A stretch of 64,000 nt of DNA from JBDTSW01 sp963758845 (GCA_963758845.1 CAVWWX010000002.1:1922001-1986000), one strand, 5' to 3'; positions 25,238 through 36,726 are shown, numbered from the stretch's first letter. The notes: generated from the sequence alone by a model not told the origin. Made by a program: numbers and translations.

Positions 25238-26669
25238 CCCCACGTCCGCGCGGCCCACAGGGCTCCGCCTCCTCGCCCGCCCCGCATACTGGCCGATCCG
25301 CTGGCGCCTGGCCGGGGTCTCGGCGGGCCTGACCCTGGTCATCCTGATCGTGTTCGGCGCGGTGGTCGGGCAGCTCGCCACCGACCGCCTGCGTAGCGAC
25401 TTCGAGGACGAGCTCCGCGGCGCCGCAAGCCAGCTGGCGCTCCAGATCGAGCTGGCGCCGACGAACGAGTTCGGGGGGTTCAGCTACCGCGGGCCCGATC
25501 TGGACGAGGTCGCGATGGCCAACGACGCCGCCGCCCAGTTGGTGTTCGCAACGGGGGTCGCGATCAAGTCCACCCCGCGCGCGCCGGACATGGGGCCTCC
25601 CTCGCCAGGCATCGAGACCTACGAGAACTTCGATGTCGCGACTCTGCCCATCGTCAGCAACTCCGGCACGCCCCCCGCCTTCATCCAGTATGCGCGGGAT
25701 CACGACGAGCTCGACGCGACGGTCAGCCGCCTGTGGCTGCTGCTGGTCTGCGGGGTCATCGCGGGGACGGCGATGGCCGCGCTGGCCGGCTTCGCGGTTG
25801 CAGGCCGCGCGATGCGCCCGATCTCCTCGCTCACCGCAACCGCGCGCGAGATCGCGTCCACCCGCGATCCCTCCCAGCGCATCCCCGAGCCCGAGCGCGA
25901 CGACGAGGTCGCCGAGCTCGCGCGCACGCTCGACCAGATGCTCCGCGAGCTCGACGCCGCGCGCGGCGAGGCCCACCAGATGATGCAGGCGCAGCGCGAC
26001 TTCATCGCCGATGCATCGCACGAGCTCCGCACCCCCCTCACCAGCATCCTGGCCAACCTCGAGCTGCTTCAGGAAGAGCTGAGCGATGCCGAGCGAGCCG
26101 GCGAAGAGGGGGCGATGGTCGAGGGCGCCCTCGCCTCGTCGCATCGCATGCGCCGCCTGATCGGCGATCTGTTGCTGCTGGCTAGGGCCGACGCGGGCCG
26201 CGCCGGCGTCCGGCGCGAGGTCGACCTGTCCGAGATCGCCGAGGCCGCCGTCGCCGAGGTCCGCCCCGTCGCTGACGGGCACAACCTCGAGCTCCGCGCG
26301 ACCGAGGGCGTCTCGGTGAACGCCGACGCCGACGAGCTTCACCGCCTTGCCGTCAACCTGCTCGACAACGGCCTGCGCCATACCCCACCCGGATCGACGA
26401 TCGAGATCGCGGTCGAGCGCCGCAACGGCCACGCGGTGCTGGAGGTCACCGACGACGGGCCCGGGATCCCCGAGGACGAGCGCGACCAGGTGTTCTCGCG
26501 CTTCGCCAGGCTGGCCGGTCCCGCCGACGTCATCGCGGACTCCGGCACCGGCCTGGGGCTCGCCATCGTCCGCGCCGTAGCGACCTCGCACGGCGGCACG
26601 GTTGAGGCCGGCACCACGCCGAACGGGGGCGCTCGGTTCACCGTGATCCTGCCGGTCGCGAAGTCCTAG
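25224..26669 (+). CDS. Sensor histidine kinase of the two-component system
   Basis: 481 residues. The first transmembrane helix (about residues 33-55, including LTLVILIVFGAVVG) is followed by an extracytoplasmic sensor loop of about 110 residues. The second helix is LWLLLVCGVIAGTAMAALAG, then HAMP (MRPISSLTATAREIA). The dimerisation domain has the phospho-His in ADASHELRTPLTS. The ATPase shows the N box NLLDNGLRHTPPG, G1 DDGPGIPED and G2 GTGLGLAIVRA. The signal is not deducible. Translation is coupled to the response regulator. Its TAG stop is part of the first unit of the repeat operator downstream. Confidence 0.94.
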   Translation: MSPADPTSARPTGLRLLARPAYWPIRWRLAGVSAGLTLVILIVFGAVVGQLATDRLRSDFEDELRGAASQLALQIELAPTNEFGGFSYRGPDLDEVAMANDAAAQLVFATGVAIKSTPRAPDMGPPSPGIETYENFDVATLPIVSNSGTPPAFIQYARDHDELDATVSRLWLLLVCGVIAGTAMAALAGFAVAGRAMRPISSLTATAREIASTRDPSQRIPEPERDDEVAELARTLDQMLRELDAARGEAHQMMQAQRDFIADASHELRTPLTSILANLELLQEELSDAERAGEEGAMVEGALASSHRMRRLIGDLLLLARADAGRAGVRREVDLSEIAEAAVAEVRPVADGHNLELRATEGVSVNADADELHRLAVNLLDNGLRHTPPGSTIEIAVERRNGHAVLEVTDDGPGIPEDERDQVFSRFARLAGPADVIADSGTGLGLAIVRAVATSHGGTVEAGTTPNGGARFTVILPVAKS

Positions 26670-26696
26670 CGAAGTCTTAGGGAACGTTTAGAGGCG
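26664..26696 (+). promoter_or_regulatory. Three 11-bp direct repeats, candidate OmpR-type operator
   Basis: TCCTAGCGAAG, TCTTAGGGAAC and GTTTAGAGGCG follow each other without gaps, each with a YTAG core in the same register. An 11-bp direct repeat is the usual site form of OmpR/PhoB regulators. It lies directly behind the two-component operon, with a TAGCTT -10-like box at 26702-26707 downstream. Confidence 0.5.
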
Positions 26697-26713
26697 CGAC
26701 CTAGCTTTAGGGG

Positions 26714-26826
26714 TGGGACGAGACAAGCCGCCCGCCGGAGTTCCCCCCATCCACCGGCGGGCGCAATGGCCAAGAGCCATCTCAGGGCCCGCCGGATCCA
26801 CTCCCTTGATCCGGCGGGCCCAAATC
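26714..26826 (+). ncRNA. Candidate small RNA between the sensor kinase and the metallopeptidase
   Basis: The segment has an operator-like repeat array upstream, a possible -10 (TAGCTT, 26702-26707) and two perfect hairpins (26729-26763, arms CGCCCGCCGG; and 26785-26821). It ends in AAATCTTTCC. It contains no convincing gene, only a 26-codon frame from an ATG at 26766 without a clear ribosome site. An RNA of about 110 bases controlled by the two-component system is a reasonable model. A read-through terminator region is the alternative. Confidence 0.35.
26785..26821. terminator. Strong bidirectional terminator hairpin
   Basis: A perfect 14-bp stem (arm GGGCCCGCCGGATC) with a nine-base loop lies between the convergent sensor kinase and metallopeptidase genes. 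It is followed on the plus strand by AAATCTTT. A partial T-tract is present, so intrinsic termination is likely for the plus strand and possible for the minus. Confidence 0.75.
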
Positions 26827-26842
26827 TTTCCGGGACGGCCTC

Positions 26843-28345
26843 CTAGCAGGCGGCCACGAACTGGCCGAAGCCGCGGTCCTCGAACTCGGTCCCGAGCGCA
26901 ACGCAGTGAGTGCCGCCGTAGATCGCGCCGTCCGCGTCGAGGATCGCGCCCGCGGCATCCTCGAAGCTCGGGTTCTCAGGAAGCAGGAAATGAGACGCGA
27001 GCACGAGGGTGTCGGCGACGCTGTCGCTTTCGGCGTCGAGGCCCAGCTCGATGCGCAGGTCGAGCAGGGCGCTCGACCAGATCTGGCCCATGCAGTGGAT
27101 GTCCTGCGCCGTCCCGCACTGGTTCTGCTGCTGCTGGCGGCTGCTCGGGTCGTCAGCACGCCGCAGGCAGATGCCCGGCGGCGGGGTGAAGCGGTCGTCG
27201 TAGCTGGTCGCGTCCCACTCCATGATGCAGGGCGTCCACTCGGGGTCTGGCCCGGCCTTCTCGGTCGAGTAGGCCGCCGCCAGATAGTCGCCGAAGCCTT
27301 CGCCCATCGCCCCGACCTGGTTGCCGCCGGTGCGGAAGGCGTCCGGCGCCTGGGCATCCTGGACGGCGTGGCCGTACTCGTGAACGATCACGTCGGCGTC
27401 CTCCCCGTCGTCGACCCCACCCGTGCCAAGCTGGATCTCGTCGGCGCTGGGCAAGTAGAACGAGTTGTCGTCGGGGATCGGGTTGGCGATCACGTTCTGG
27501 CGCTCGGCGTTCACCGGGTCAAGCCCCAGGCCCTGGATGTACTGCTGGGCCTCGGTGATGTGGTGGTAGGCCATCAGCGCCTCGAAGCGGTTGCTCGCGC
27601 GCTTGGTGTTGCCCCAGTCGAGGGAGTCCTTGCAGACCTGCTTGGGCTTGGGGCTGTACTTCACCCCCGCCCAGTCGCCCTTGAGGCAGGTCTGGCCGTC
27701 GGCCAGGTCCTGCAGGGGGACGGTCTGCCGCAGCGACGACAGCGCACCCGAGTCCCGGTCGCCTCGATCGCGAAGCCCGCCGTAGCCGTCGTTCGCCACG
27801 ACCGGGTTTGGCACGAACAGGGCCGCGGTGCCGGTGGCGTTGCGAAGCAGGTCGACCTTGGAGATCACCGTGCCGCTACGAGCGGCGACGTTCACGACCC
27901 AATCGCGCGGCGGGGCCGTGTCCCAGTGCGAGACCTCCCAGGCAAGCTGGTTTCCATGCGTTGCGTCGACGACCAGCCGGGCGTCGGTGGAGCCGCCGGA
28001 CGGGCCGCCGATGGCGGCGAGCGCCGCTGCGACGGCGGCGTCGCGCGATACCGACGGAGCGCCTGGGGTGCCCAGCCCCTGCACGGAGTTGTCGGCCACG
28101 ATCTCGGCCGGCGCGGCGGGCGCGTCGAGGACGACCGCCCCGGCGCCGACGACGGGGACCCCACCGACCTCCTGGTCGTAGCGGCTGGCCACCGCGCCGC
28201 CCGGCAGCTCGTTGGAGTCGGCTCGCTCGAGCTGTGTGGCCGGGGCAGCCGCCTGCTTCAGCACCTGCGCCGAGGCGCCGGGTGTGACCGCCAGCGCCGC
28301 CAGGCCTGCTCCGACACACCAAAGACCTGCACGCTTAGCTCTCAT
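26843..28345 (-). CDS. Exported zinc metallopeptidase (fungalysin/thermolysin-like)
   Basis: 500-residue secreted gluzincin. A signal peptide (MRAKRAGLWCVGAGLAAL with a cut near GASA-QV) and an FTP/PepSY-type propeptide come first. The zinc site HEYGH is in VIVHEYGHAV, and the third ligand Glu is in GAMGEGFGDYLAAAY. Four or more Cys in the catalytic part suggest disulfides. The ATG at 28345 has GGAGGAG ahead of it; earlier in-frame codons add a non-signal tail. A promoter (28393-28422) lies upstream. It is convergent with the two-component operon across a strong terminator. Likely an extracellular peptidase; substrate unknown. Confidence 0.88.
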   Translation of the reverse strand: MRAKRAGLWCVGAGLAALAVTPGASAQVLKQAAAPATQLERADSNELPGGAVASRYDQEVGGVPVVGAGAVVLDAPAAPAEIVADNSVQGLGTPGAPSVSRDAAVAAALAAIGGPSGGSTDARLVVDATHGNQLAWEVSHWDTAPPRDWVVNVAARSGTVISKVDLLRNATGTAALFVPNPVVANDGYGGLRDRGDRDSGALSSLRQTVPLQDLADGQTCLKGDWAGVKYSPKPKQVCKDSLDWGNTKRASNRFEALMAYHHITEAQQYIQGLGLDPVNAERQNVIANPIPDDNSFYLPSADEIQLGTGGVDDGEDADVIVHEYGHAVQDAQAPDAFRTGGNQVGAMGEGFGDYLAAAYSTEKAGPDPEWTPCIMEWDATSYDDRFTPPPGICLRRADDPSSRQQQQNQCGTAQDIHCMGQIWSSALLDLRIELGLDAESDSVADTLVLASHFLLPENPSFEDAAGAILDADGAIYGGTHCVALGTEFEDRGFGQFVAAC

Positions 28346-28392
28346 CGTCTCCTCCGCCCCCGGAAAACCTCGACCCCTACCTAGAACCAGGG

Positions 28393-28422
28393 ACCCTACC
28401 AACGGTGTCGCTCAGACTTCAA
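28393..28422 (-). promoter_or_regulatory. Promoter of the metallopeptidase gene
   Basis: On the minus strand, TTGAAG (28417-28422) and TAGGGT (28393-28398) are separated by 18 bases. They agree with -35 TTGACA and the actinobacterial -10 TANNNT. The -35 overlaps the rnj stop region, so the peptidase has its own promoter. Confidence 0.45.
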
Positions 28423-30079
28423 CGACGACGGGCAGCACCATCGGCCGCCGGCGCAGCCGCTCATAGACGAACTCGGCGACGTCGTCGTGGAGGTCCTCCT
28501 CCAGCAGGTTCGGGTCGCTGACGCCCTTCTTCGCCGCCCCGTTCAGGGAGCGCTCGACGACGTCGCAGATCTCGTCGACGAGAGAGTCCGCCTCGTCGCG
28601 CTCGAGGAACGGCACCCCGCGGAAGATGATCTCTGGGTCGGCCACCTGGGACCCGTCGCTCGATGAGATCGTGGCGACGACGATGAAGATCCCGTCGGCC
28701 GAGAGCATCCGGCGGTCGCGCAGGGCGACGTCGTCGGGGTCTCCGATCTCGACGCCGTCGACGAAGATCATCCCCACCTTGAGGTCCTTGCCGAACTTCG
28801 CGCCCTTCTCGGTGATCTCGAGCGGCAGCCCGTTGCGGCCGCGGAAGATGTGCTTGGGCTGGACCCCGACGTCCTCGGCGAGACCGGCGTGGAGGGTGAT
28901 CCGCTTGTGGTCGCCGTGGAACGGGAACACGTACTTCGGCCGCGTCAGATTGAGCATCAGCTTCAACTCCTCGCGCGAGCCGTGCCCCGAGACGTGAATC
29001 GGCGCATCCGCGGCGGTCACGACGCGCGCCCCGATCTCGTAGATCCGATCCACCGTCTCGTTGACCGACTGCTCGTTGCCGGGGATCGGAGAGGCGGAGA
29101 AGATCACCGTGTCGCCGGAGTGGAGCTCGACGTCGCGGTGGTCGTTGAACGCCATCCGCCGCAGCGCCGAGAGCGGCTCGCCCTGGCTGCCGGTCGAGAT
29201 CGCGATCACCTTGTGGTCGGGGAAGTCGCCGATCGCCTTGTCGCGGATGATCAGCCCGTCGGGCGCATGGGCGATCCCCAGGTTCGAGGCGATGTTGAAG
29301 TTCTTTCGCATCGAGCGGCCGACCAGTGCGACCTTGCGGTCCAGCGCGGCGGCCGCGTCCACCACCTGCTGCACGCGGTGGACGTTGGAGGCGAAGCAGG
29401 TGACGATGATCCGTCCCTCACACCCCGAGAACAGCTCGAGCAGCGCCGGCCCGACCGTCCGCTCCGACGCGACCACGCCGGGGCGGTCGGCGTTGGTCGA
29501 GTCGCCGCACAGGCACAGCACTCCCTCCGAGCCCAGCTCGGCAAGGCGGGCGATGTCGGCCGGGCGGCCGTCGACCGGGGTCTGGTCGAAGCGATAGTCG
29601 CCGGTCACGAGCACGACCCCGAGGGGGGTGTGGAGCGCGACCGCGCGGGCGTCGGGGATCGAGTGCGACATGTGGATCGTCTCGATCTCGAACGGGCCGG
29701 CCTTGGCGCGCTCGCGCGGTTCGAGCACCTTCAGCGGCGCCTCGCGGATCTTGTGCTCCTCGAGCTTCGACCGCACGAGGCCGAGTGTCAGCGCGCCGCC
29801 GTAGATCGCGTCGGGGATGCCCAGCTCGCGCAGGACGAACGGCAGCGCGCCCACGTGGTCCTCGTGCCCGTGGGTGAGCACGATCGCGTCGATGTCGCCC
29901 TTGCGCTCGCGAAGCGAGGAGAAGTCCGGCAGGACGAGGTCGATCCCCAGCATCTCGGCCGTCGGGAACATCACGCCGGCGTCGACGATCACGATCCGGC
30001 CGTCGAACTCGACGGCGGTCATGTTCTTGCCGATCTCCCCCAGCCCCCCCAGGGGCGTGATCCGAAGCGTGGAGCTCAC
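28412..30079 (-). CDS. rnj: Ribonuclease J
   Basis: Metallo-beta-lactamase/beta-CASP RNase of 555 residues with 5'-exo and endo activity in RNA maturation and decay. The metal site LTHGHEDHVGALP, LVTGDYRFDQTPV, CGDSTNADRPG, the beta-CASP segment with VGRSMRKN, and HVSGHGSREELKLML are all present, with a C-terminal RNase J domain. The GTG at 30079 (protein VSSTLRITPLGGLGE) is ten bases past the dapA stop. In related bacteria dapA-rnj are often adjacent. RNase Y is also encoded in this window. Confidence 0.95.
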   Translation of the reverse strand: MSSTLRITPLGGLGEIGKNMTAVEFDGRIVIVDAGVMFPTAEMLGIDLVLPDFSSLRERKGDIDAIVLTHGHEDHVGALPFVLRELGIPDAIYGGALTLGLVRSKLEEHKIREAPLKVLEPRERAKAGPFEIETIHMSHSIPDARAVALHTPLGVVLVTGDYRFDQTPVDGRPADIARLAELGSEGVLCLCGDSTNADRPGVVASERTVGPALLELFSGCEGRIIVTCFASNVHRVQQVVDAAAALDRKVALVGRSMRKNFNIASNLGIAHAPDGLIIRDKAIGDFPDHKVIAISTGSQGEPLSALRRMAFNDHRDVELHSGDTVIFSASPIPGNEQSVNETVDRIYEIGARVVTAADAPIHVSGHGSREELKLMLNLTRPKYVFPFHGDHKRITLHAGLAEDVGVQPKHIFRGRNGLPLEITEKGAKFGKDLKVGMIFVDGVEIGDPDDVALRDRRMLSADGIFIVVATISSSDGSQVADPEIIFRGVPFLERDEADSLVDEICDVVERSLNGAAKKGVSDPNLLEEDLHDDVAEFVYERLRRRPMVLPVVVEV

Positions 30080-30089
30080 GCGGGAGAGC

Positions 30090-30974
30090 CTATGCTGCGC
30101 CGCCGGCGACCAGCAGCCCGCGCCGCTCAAGCGCGGCGCGGACGACCGAGCGCTCCTGGGCCGACGCCGGGACCATCGGCAGCCGCAGGCCGCCCCCGAT
30201 CACGCCCAGCATCTCCAGCCCGGCCTTGACCGGGATCGGGTTGGCGGTGACCGTGAGGGCCTCGAAGACCGGGGTGATCTCGGCGTTCAGCTCGTGGGCC
30301 CGAGCGGCGTCGCCGGCGCCGAACGCCTCGTAGATCGCGCGCATCTCCGTCCCCACGAGGTGCGAGGCGACCAGGATCCCCCCGGTCCCCCCCAGCTCCA
30401 GCGTGCGCAGGAAGATCTCGTCGTTGCCGGCCAGCAAGTCGAGGCCCTCGATCGGCCCCAGTTCGTCGTTGTTCGCCTGCTTGACCGCGACGATGTTCTC
30501 GTTGTCGGCGGCCAGCTCGGCCATGAACTCGACCGGCATGTTGATCACCGACCGCGACGGGATGTTGTAGAGGATCAGCGGCATGTCGCCGGCCGCTGCG
30601 GCCACCGCCTGGAAGTGGGCGCGAAGGCCGGCCCGGTTCGGCTTGTTGTAGTAGGGGGTGACGACCAGCGCCGCGTCGGCGCCAAGGCGGGCGGCGCCCC
30701 GGGTCAGCTCGGCCGAGTGCTCGGTGTGGTTCGAGCCGGTGCCGGCGATCACGGTCGCCCGCGAGCCGACCTCCTCCTTGACCGCCTTCACCAGCGCCAG
30801 CTTCTCGTCGTCAGACAGCGTCGGCGACTCGCCGGTCGTACCGGCGACGACGAGCCCGTGCGAGCCCTGCTCGACGAGGCGCCGGGCGAGGGCCCGTGCA
30901 GCGTCGTGGTCGACCGCCCCATCGTCGTCGAAGGGGGTGACCATCGCCGTGAGCACGCCTGAGAACTCGCTCAT
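30090..30974 (-). CDS. dapA: 4-hydroxy-tetrahydrodipicolinate synthase
   Basis: TIM-barrel class I aldolase that condenses pyruvate with aspartate semialdehyde, the first step of the lysine/DAP branch. 294 residues. Visible are VTPFDDDGAVDHDAA, the substrate loop GTTGESPTLSDDEK, the Tyr of VVTPYYNKP, YNIPSRS and the Schiff-base lysine in IVAVKQANND. The ATG at 30974 is nine bases past the amidase stop. Part of the minus-strand series pnp - M16 - dapB - amidase - dapA - rnj. Confidence 0.95.
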   Translation of the reverse strand: MSEFSGVLTAMVTPFDDDGAVDHDAARALARRLVEQGSHGLVVAGTTGESPTLSDDEKLALVKAVKEEVGSRATVIAGTGSNHTEHSAELTRGAARLGADAALVVTPYYNKPNRAGLRAHFQAVAAAAGDMPLILYNIPSRSVINMPVEFMAELAADNENIVAVKQANNDELGPIEGLDLLAGNDEIFLRTLELGGTGGILVASHLVGTEMRAIYEAFGAGDAARAHELNAEITPVFEALTVTANPIPVKAGLEMLGVIGGGLRLPMVPASAQERSVVRAALERRGLLVAGGAA

Positions 30975-30983
30975 CGCGACCGA

Positions 30984-32447
30984 TTATCCCGAATGACCGG
31001 CGGCCCAGACGGCGGGCAGCGAATCCGCCCATGGCCGGGCGCGCTCGAGCTGAGCCGCGACCGCGAGCAACGTGTCCTCGCGTCCGAGCGGCGCCACGAG
31101 CTGGATCCCGACGGGAAGGCCGTCGTCGGTCCTCACCAGCGGCAGCGAGATCGCCGGCTGGCCGGTGACGTTGAAGGCACCGGAGAACGATGCCGTCAGC
31201 TTCGCGCGCTCGATCGCCCGCAGCGGGTCCGGGCCCGAGTCGTCGAAGCTTCCGAGCGGCGGCGGCAGCTCGCCCAGGGACGGCGTGAGCAGCAGGTCAT
31301 AGCCGCCGTCCTCATACCACCCGGCCACGATCCGGCTCATCACCTGGTGGCTGTTGACGGCCCCCAGATACTCGGCCGCCGAGATCTCGCGCCCTTGCAC
31401 GGCGAGCGCCCACGTCAGGGGCTCGACGTCGCCGGGTCCCAGCTCGCGCCCGAGGAGCGTGCCGAACAGCGCCAGCGACGAAGCCGCCCCCGCCGCCCAG
31501 CGAGTCATGAACGTGTCGACCAGGTTCATGCCCTCGAACCCCGATGGGGCGTCGTCGAAGACCGCGTGACCGAGCGAGGAGAGGAGCTCGGCAGCCTCCC
31601 GCGCAGCATCGACCACGACCGCCTCGACCTCTTGGCCCGCCAGGGAATGGGTCATCAGCCCGACGCGAAGCGGCGCCGGGTCGGCCTCGATCTCGGCGGC
31701 GTACGGGCGAGTCGGCGGCGGAGCCACGTAGGGGTCCCCCGGGGCCGGGCCATGGACCGCGTCGAGCATGTAGGCGGTGTCGCGGACGCTCCTGGAGACG
31801 ATCAGCTCGCAGGTCATGCCCGAGAGGTTGTCGCCCACCAGCGGTCCCTCGCTGGTGCGCTGGCGAGTGGGCTTGAGGCCGACCAGGCCGCAGCACGCTG
31901 CCGGGATCCGGATCGAGCCACCGCCGTCGTTCGCGTGCGCGATCGGAACCATGCCCGCGGCAACCGCCGCGGCGGAGCCGCCGCTGGACCCTCCCGCCGA
32001 GCGCGACGTGTCCCACGGGTTGCGCGTCGGCCCGTAGGCAGCGGGCTCAGTCGTCGGAAGGATCCCAAGCTCGGGAAGGTTGGTCTTGCCCAGCGTCACA
32101 AGGCCCGCATCGCGGAACCGCTCGGCCAGGTAGGTGTCGACCGGGGCGCGAAAGCCGACGTCCTTCAGCGCCTGCATGCCCATGTGGAGCGGCTGCCCGG
32201 CGAAGCACGCGCCGATGTCCTTGAGCAGGAACGGCACCCCGCGGAAGGGGCCGTCGGGCAATCCGTCGGCGGCCGCGGCGAGCCCCTCCTCGAAGAGCGG
32301 GTGAATGACCGCGTTGAGATCGGGGTTGAGCGCCTCGATCCGCTCGATCGCGGCCTCGGCCAGCTCGGGCGGCGAGACCTCGCCCGAGCGCACCAGCTCC
32401 GCCTGGGCGGTCGCGTCCATCGCGACCAGGCGAGGGTCGGATGCCAC
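30984..32447 (-). CDS. Amidase signature family hydrolase
   Basis: 487-residue amidase with the Ser-cisSer-Lys triad: Lys in GVPFLLKDIG, then SAGGSSGGSAAAVAAGM with both serines, and the oxyanion stretch GGGSIRIPAACCGLVG. The N-terminal helices (AMDATAQAELVRSGEVSP) are typical. It is not GatA: there is no gatC or gatB beside it and the C-terminus differs. The physiological amide is unknown. It sits between dapB and dapA with stops and starts touching, so its transcription is tied to DAP synthesis. The GTG or ATG at 32447 directly abuts the dapB stop. Confidence 0.88.
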   Translation of the reverse strand: MASDPRLVAMDATAQAELVRSGEVSPPELAEAAIERIEALNPDLNAVIHPLFEEGLAAAADGLPDGPFRGVPFLLKDIGACFAGQPLHMGMQALKDVGFRAPVDTYLAERFRDAGLVTLGKTNLPELGILPTTEPAAYGPTRNPWDTSRSAGGSSGGSAAAVAAGMVPIAHANDGGGSIRIPAACCGLVGLKPTRQRTSEGPLVGDNLSGMTCELIVSRSVRDTAYMLDAVHGPAPGDPYVAPPPTRPYAAEIEADPAPLRVGLMTHSLAGQEVEAVVVDAAREAAELLSSLGHAVFDDAPSGFEGMNLVDTFMTRWAAGAASSLALFGTLLGRELGPGDVEPLTWALAVQGREISAAEYLGAVNSHQVMSRIVAGWYEDGGYDLLLTPSLGELPPPLGSFDDSGPDPLRAIERAKLTASFSGAFNVTGQPAISLPLVRTDDGLPVGIQLVAPLGREDTLLAVAAQLERARPWADSLPAVWAAGHSG

Positions 32448-33122
32448 CTAGAGCGCCGCCTCGAGGCCCACGGTGAACGGGTCGGTCAGGTCCCGCACGC
32501 GGCGCACGGCGAGCAGAACGCCCGGCATGAAGGAGCTGCGGTCGATCGAGTCGTGGCGGATCGAGAGCGTTTGGCCCTCGCCGCCGAACATGACCTCCTG
32601 GTGGGCGACCAGCCCCGGCAGGCGCACGGAGTGGATCGGCTCGTGGACGTTTCCCCCGCCCTCGCGGATCAGCTCCGCGGTGCGCTTGGCCGTGCCCGAC
32701 GGGGCGTCGAGCTTGCGGTCGTGGTGGAGCTCGACGATCTCGCACTCGGGCATGTGAGCGGCGGCGCGGCGGGCGAAATCCATCATCAGGACCGCGCCGA
32801 TCGCGAAGTTGGGGGCGAAGAGCACGTTGGCGTCGCCGGTTCGCTCGGCCCCGCACTCGGCTCGCAGCGCCTCGACGTCGAAGCCGGACGTGCCGACCAC
32901 GGCGTGGACGCCGGCCCGCACGCAGGCGAGCACGTTGGCCGAGACCGCTTCGGGGGTGGTGAAGTCGACGACCACGTCGGCGTCGCCCAAGAGCGGCCCC
33001 AGCTCGGCGTCGAGCGCCGGGTCGGCGCGGCCGGCCAGCTCCATGTCCTCGGCGCTCTCGACCGCGTCGCAGACGGTGGCGCCCATGCGGCCGGACGCTC
33101 CGCTGACGACGACGCGGATCAC
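32448..33122 (-). CDS. dapB: 4-hydroxy-tetrahydrodipicolinate reductase
   Basis: NAD(P)H-dependent reductase of the second DAP step. 224 residues, shorter than the usual 245-270 but with all landmarks: VVVSGASGRMG for the cofactor, VVVDFTTPEA, VVGTSGF, APNFAIGAVLM, the catalytic HHDRKLDAPSGTAK, and the C-terminal HDSIDRSSFMPGVLLAV. The GTG at 33122 overlaps the M16 peptidase stop by four bases (GTGA). Confidence 0.93.
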   Translation of the reverse strand: MIRVVVSGASGRMGATVCDAVESAEDMELAGRADPALDAELGPLLGDADVVVDFTTPEAVSANVLACVRAGVHAVVGTSGFDVEALRAECGAERTGDANVLFAPNFAIGAVLMMDFARRAAAHMPECEIVELHHDRKLDAPSGTAKRTAELIREGGGNVHEPIHSVRLPGLVAHQEVMFGGEGQTLSIRHDSIDRSSFMPGVLLAVRRVRDLTDPFTVGLEAAL

Positions 33123-34405
33123 GCGGCGAGCTGTTCGCTCACGCTCGCGACGGCGCTGCGAAACCGGTCCTCGGAAGGCCCGATGCACGCGGCCGAGAGG
33201 CGGTCGGGCTCGTACAGCTCGCGCGAGAGGGCCGCGAGGTCCTCGGAGGTCACGTCGTCGACGCGCTGGAGCATCTCGTCCAGGGACAGCACCGGCAGGT
33301 CGAACAGGAGCGAGCGGGCAAGGCGGGTCATCCGCGCCCCGGTGGATTCCATCGCCAGCACCATCCGGCCCTTTACGTGCTCCTTCGCGCGGACCAGCTC
33401 CTCGTCGGTCACGCCACCGTCGCGCAGCTCGCCGAGCTCGCGGCCGATGATCTCGCACGCCTCGCTCACGTTCTCCTCGCGGGTGCCGACGTACATGGCG
33501 ACCATGCCGCCGTCGACGTACTGCTCGGTGTAGGAGCCGACCGAGTACGCCAGGCCACGCTTCTCGCGGATCTCGCGGAACAGGCGCGAGGACGTCGAGC
33601 CTCCGAAAATCGCATCCAGCACGCCCAGCGCGTAGCGCCGGTCGTCGTCACGCGGGATCCCCTGGCCCCCGAAGCAGATGTGGTACTGCTCGGTCTCCTT
33701 GGCCTGGAAGCGGAGCCGGGGGTCGGCCTCCGCCTCCTCCGGGACGAGCCCATTGGAGGATCCGGCGGAGGGCTGCAGATGCATGCGGGCGAGCTCGACG
33801 ATCTCGGCGTGCTCGAGGTGGCCGGCGGCGCTCACGACGAGGTTCTCGGTCGTGTAGCGGCCCGAGTGGTATGCCGCGATCTCGTCGCGTGGCACGCCCG
33901 CGATCACCTCGGCCTCACCCAGGACCCGGCGTCCCAGCGGGTGGGCGCCGTACACGGCCTCGGACAGGACGTCGTGGACGCGATCCTGGGGCTCGTCCTC
34001 GTACATCGCGATCTCCTCCAGCACCACCTCGCGCTCGGGGTCGATCTCGTCGGCCGGGAGCGCCGGGGCCAGGAGCATCTCGGACATCAGGTCGAAGACC
34101 CCGGCGGTGTGCTCGTCGAGGAAGCGCGCGTGCAGGTGGGTCGACTCCTTCGAGGTGGCCGCGTTGGCGGCGGCCCCCATGCCGTCGAAGAGCTCGGAGA
34201 TCTGAATCGCCGTGTGGCGCTCCGTGCCCTTGAACAGCAGGTGCTCGAGGAAGTGGGAGAGGCCGAACTGCCCAGGGCCCTCGTCGCGTGATCCGGTTCG
34301 CACCCAAAGGCCGAGGGCCACGGAGCGCACCGAGGGAACTTCCTCGGTGATCACCCGGAGGCCATCGACCTCGGAGAGCTCGACGTTCTTGGGGAGCTCA
34401 GCCAA
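33119..34405 (-). CDS. M16 family zinc peptidase (processing-peptidase-like)
   Basis: Inverzincin peptidase with HFLEHLLFKGT, the HxxEH zinc site, and the third ligand Glu in EIDPEREVVLEEI. The second M16 half includes RGLAYSVGSYTEQY, the substrate-binding Arg/Tyr segment. Single-repeat proteins of this kind act as dimers. The family member directly behind pnp is conserved in Gram-positives (YmxG/PqqL-like), with no agreed substrate. The start is uncertain: a TTG at 34405 follows the pnp stop at 34434; upstream codons overlap the pnp Gly/Arg tail. It overlaps dapB by four bases. Confidence 0.88.
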   Translation of the reverse strand: MAELPKNVELSEVDGLRVITEEVPSVRSVALGLWVRTGSRDEGPGQFGLSHFLEHLLFKGTERHTAIQISELFDGMGAAANAATSKESTHLHARFLDEHTAGVFDLMSEMLLAPALPADEIDPEREVVLEEIAMYEDEPQDRVHDVLSEAVYGAHPLGRRVLGEAEVIAGVPRDEIAAYHSGRYTTENLVVSAAGHLEHAEIVELARMHLQPSAGSSNGLVPEEAEADPRLRFQAKETEQYHICFGGQGIPRDDDRRYALGVLDAIFGGSTSSRLFREIREKRGLAYSVGSYTEQYVDGGMVAMYVGTREENVSEACEIIGRELGELRDGGVTDEELVRAKEHVKGRMVLAMESTGARMTRLARSLLFDLPVLSLDEMLQRVDDVTSEDLAALSRELYEPDRLSAACIGPSEDRFRSAVASVSEQLAA

Positions 34406-34433
34406 ACCGGATCGGGGTGCTCTGGTGTCGACG

Positions 34434-36707
<2,274 letters not shown>

Positions 36708-36726
36708 GTATTCGAATTTTCCTTTC

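Noticed and set aside
26766..26846. 26-codon ORF starting MAKSHLRARR within the candidate small RNA
   Set aside because: No clear ribosome site and its codons are dictated by the terminator palindrome.
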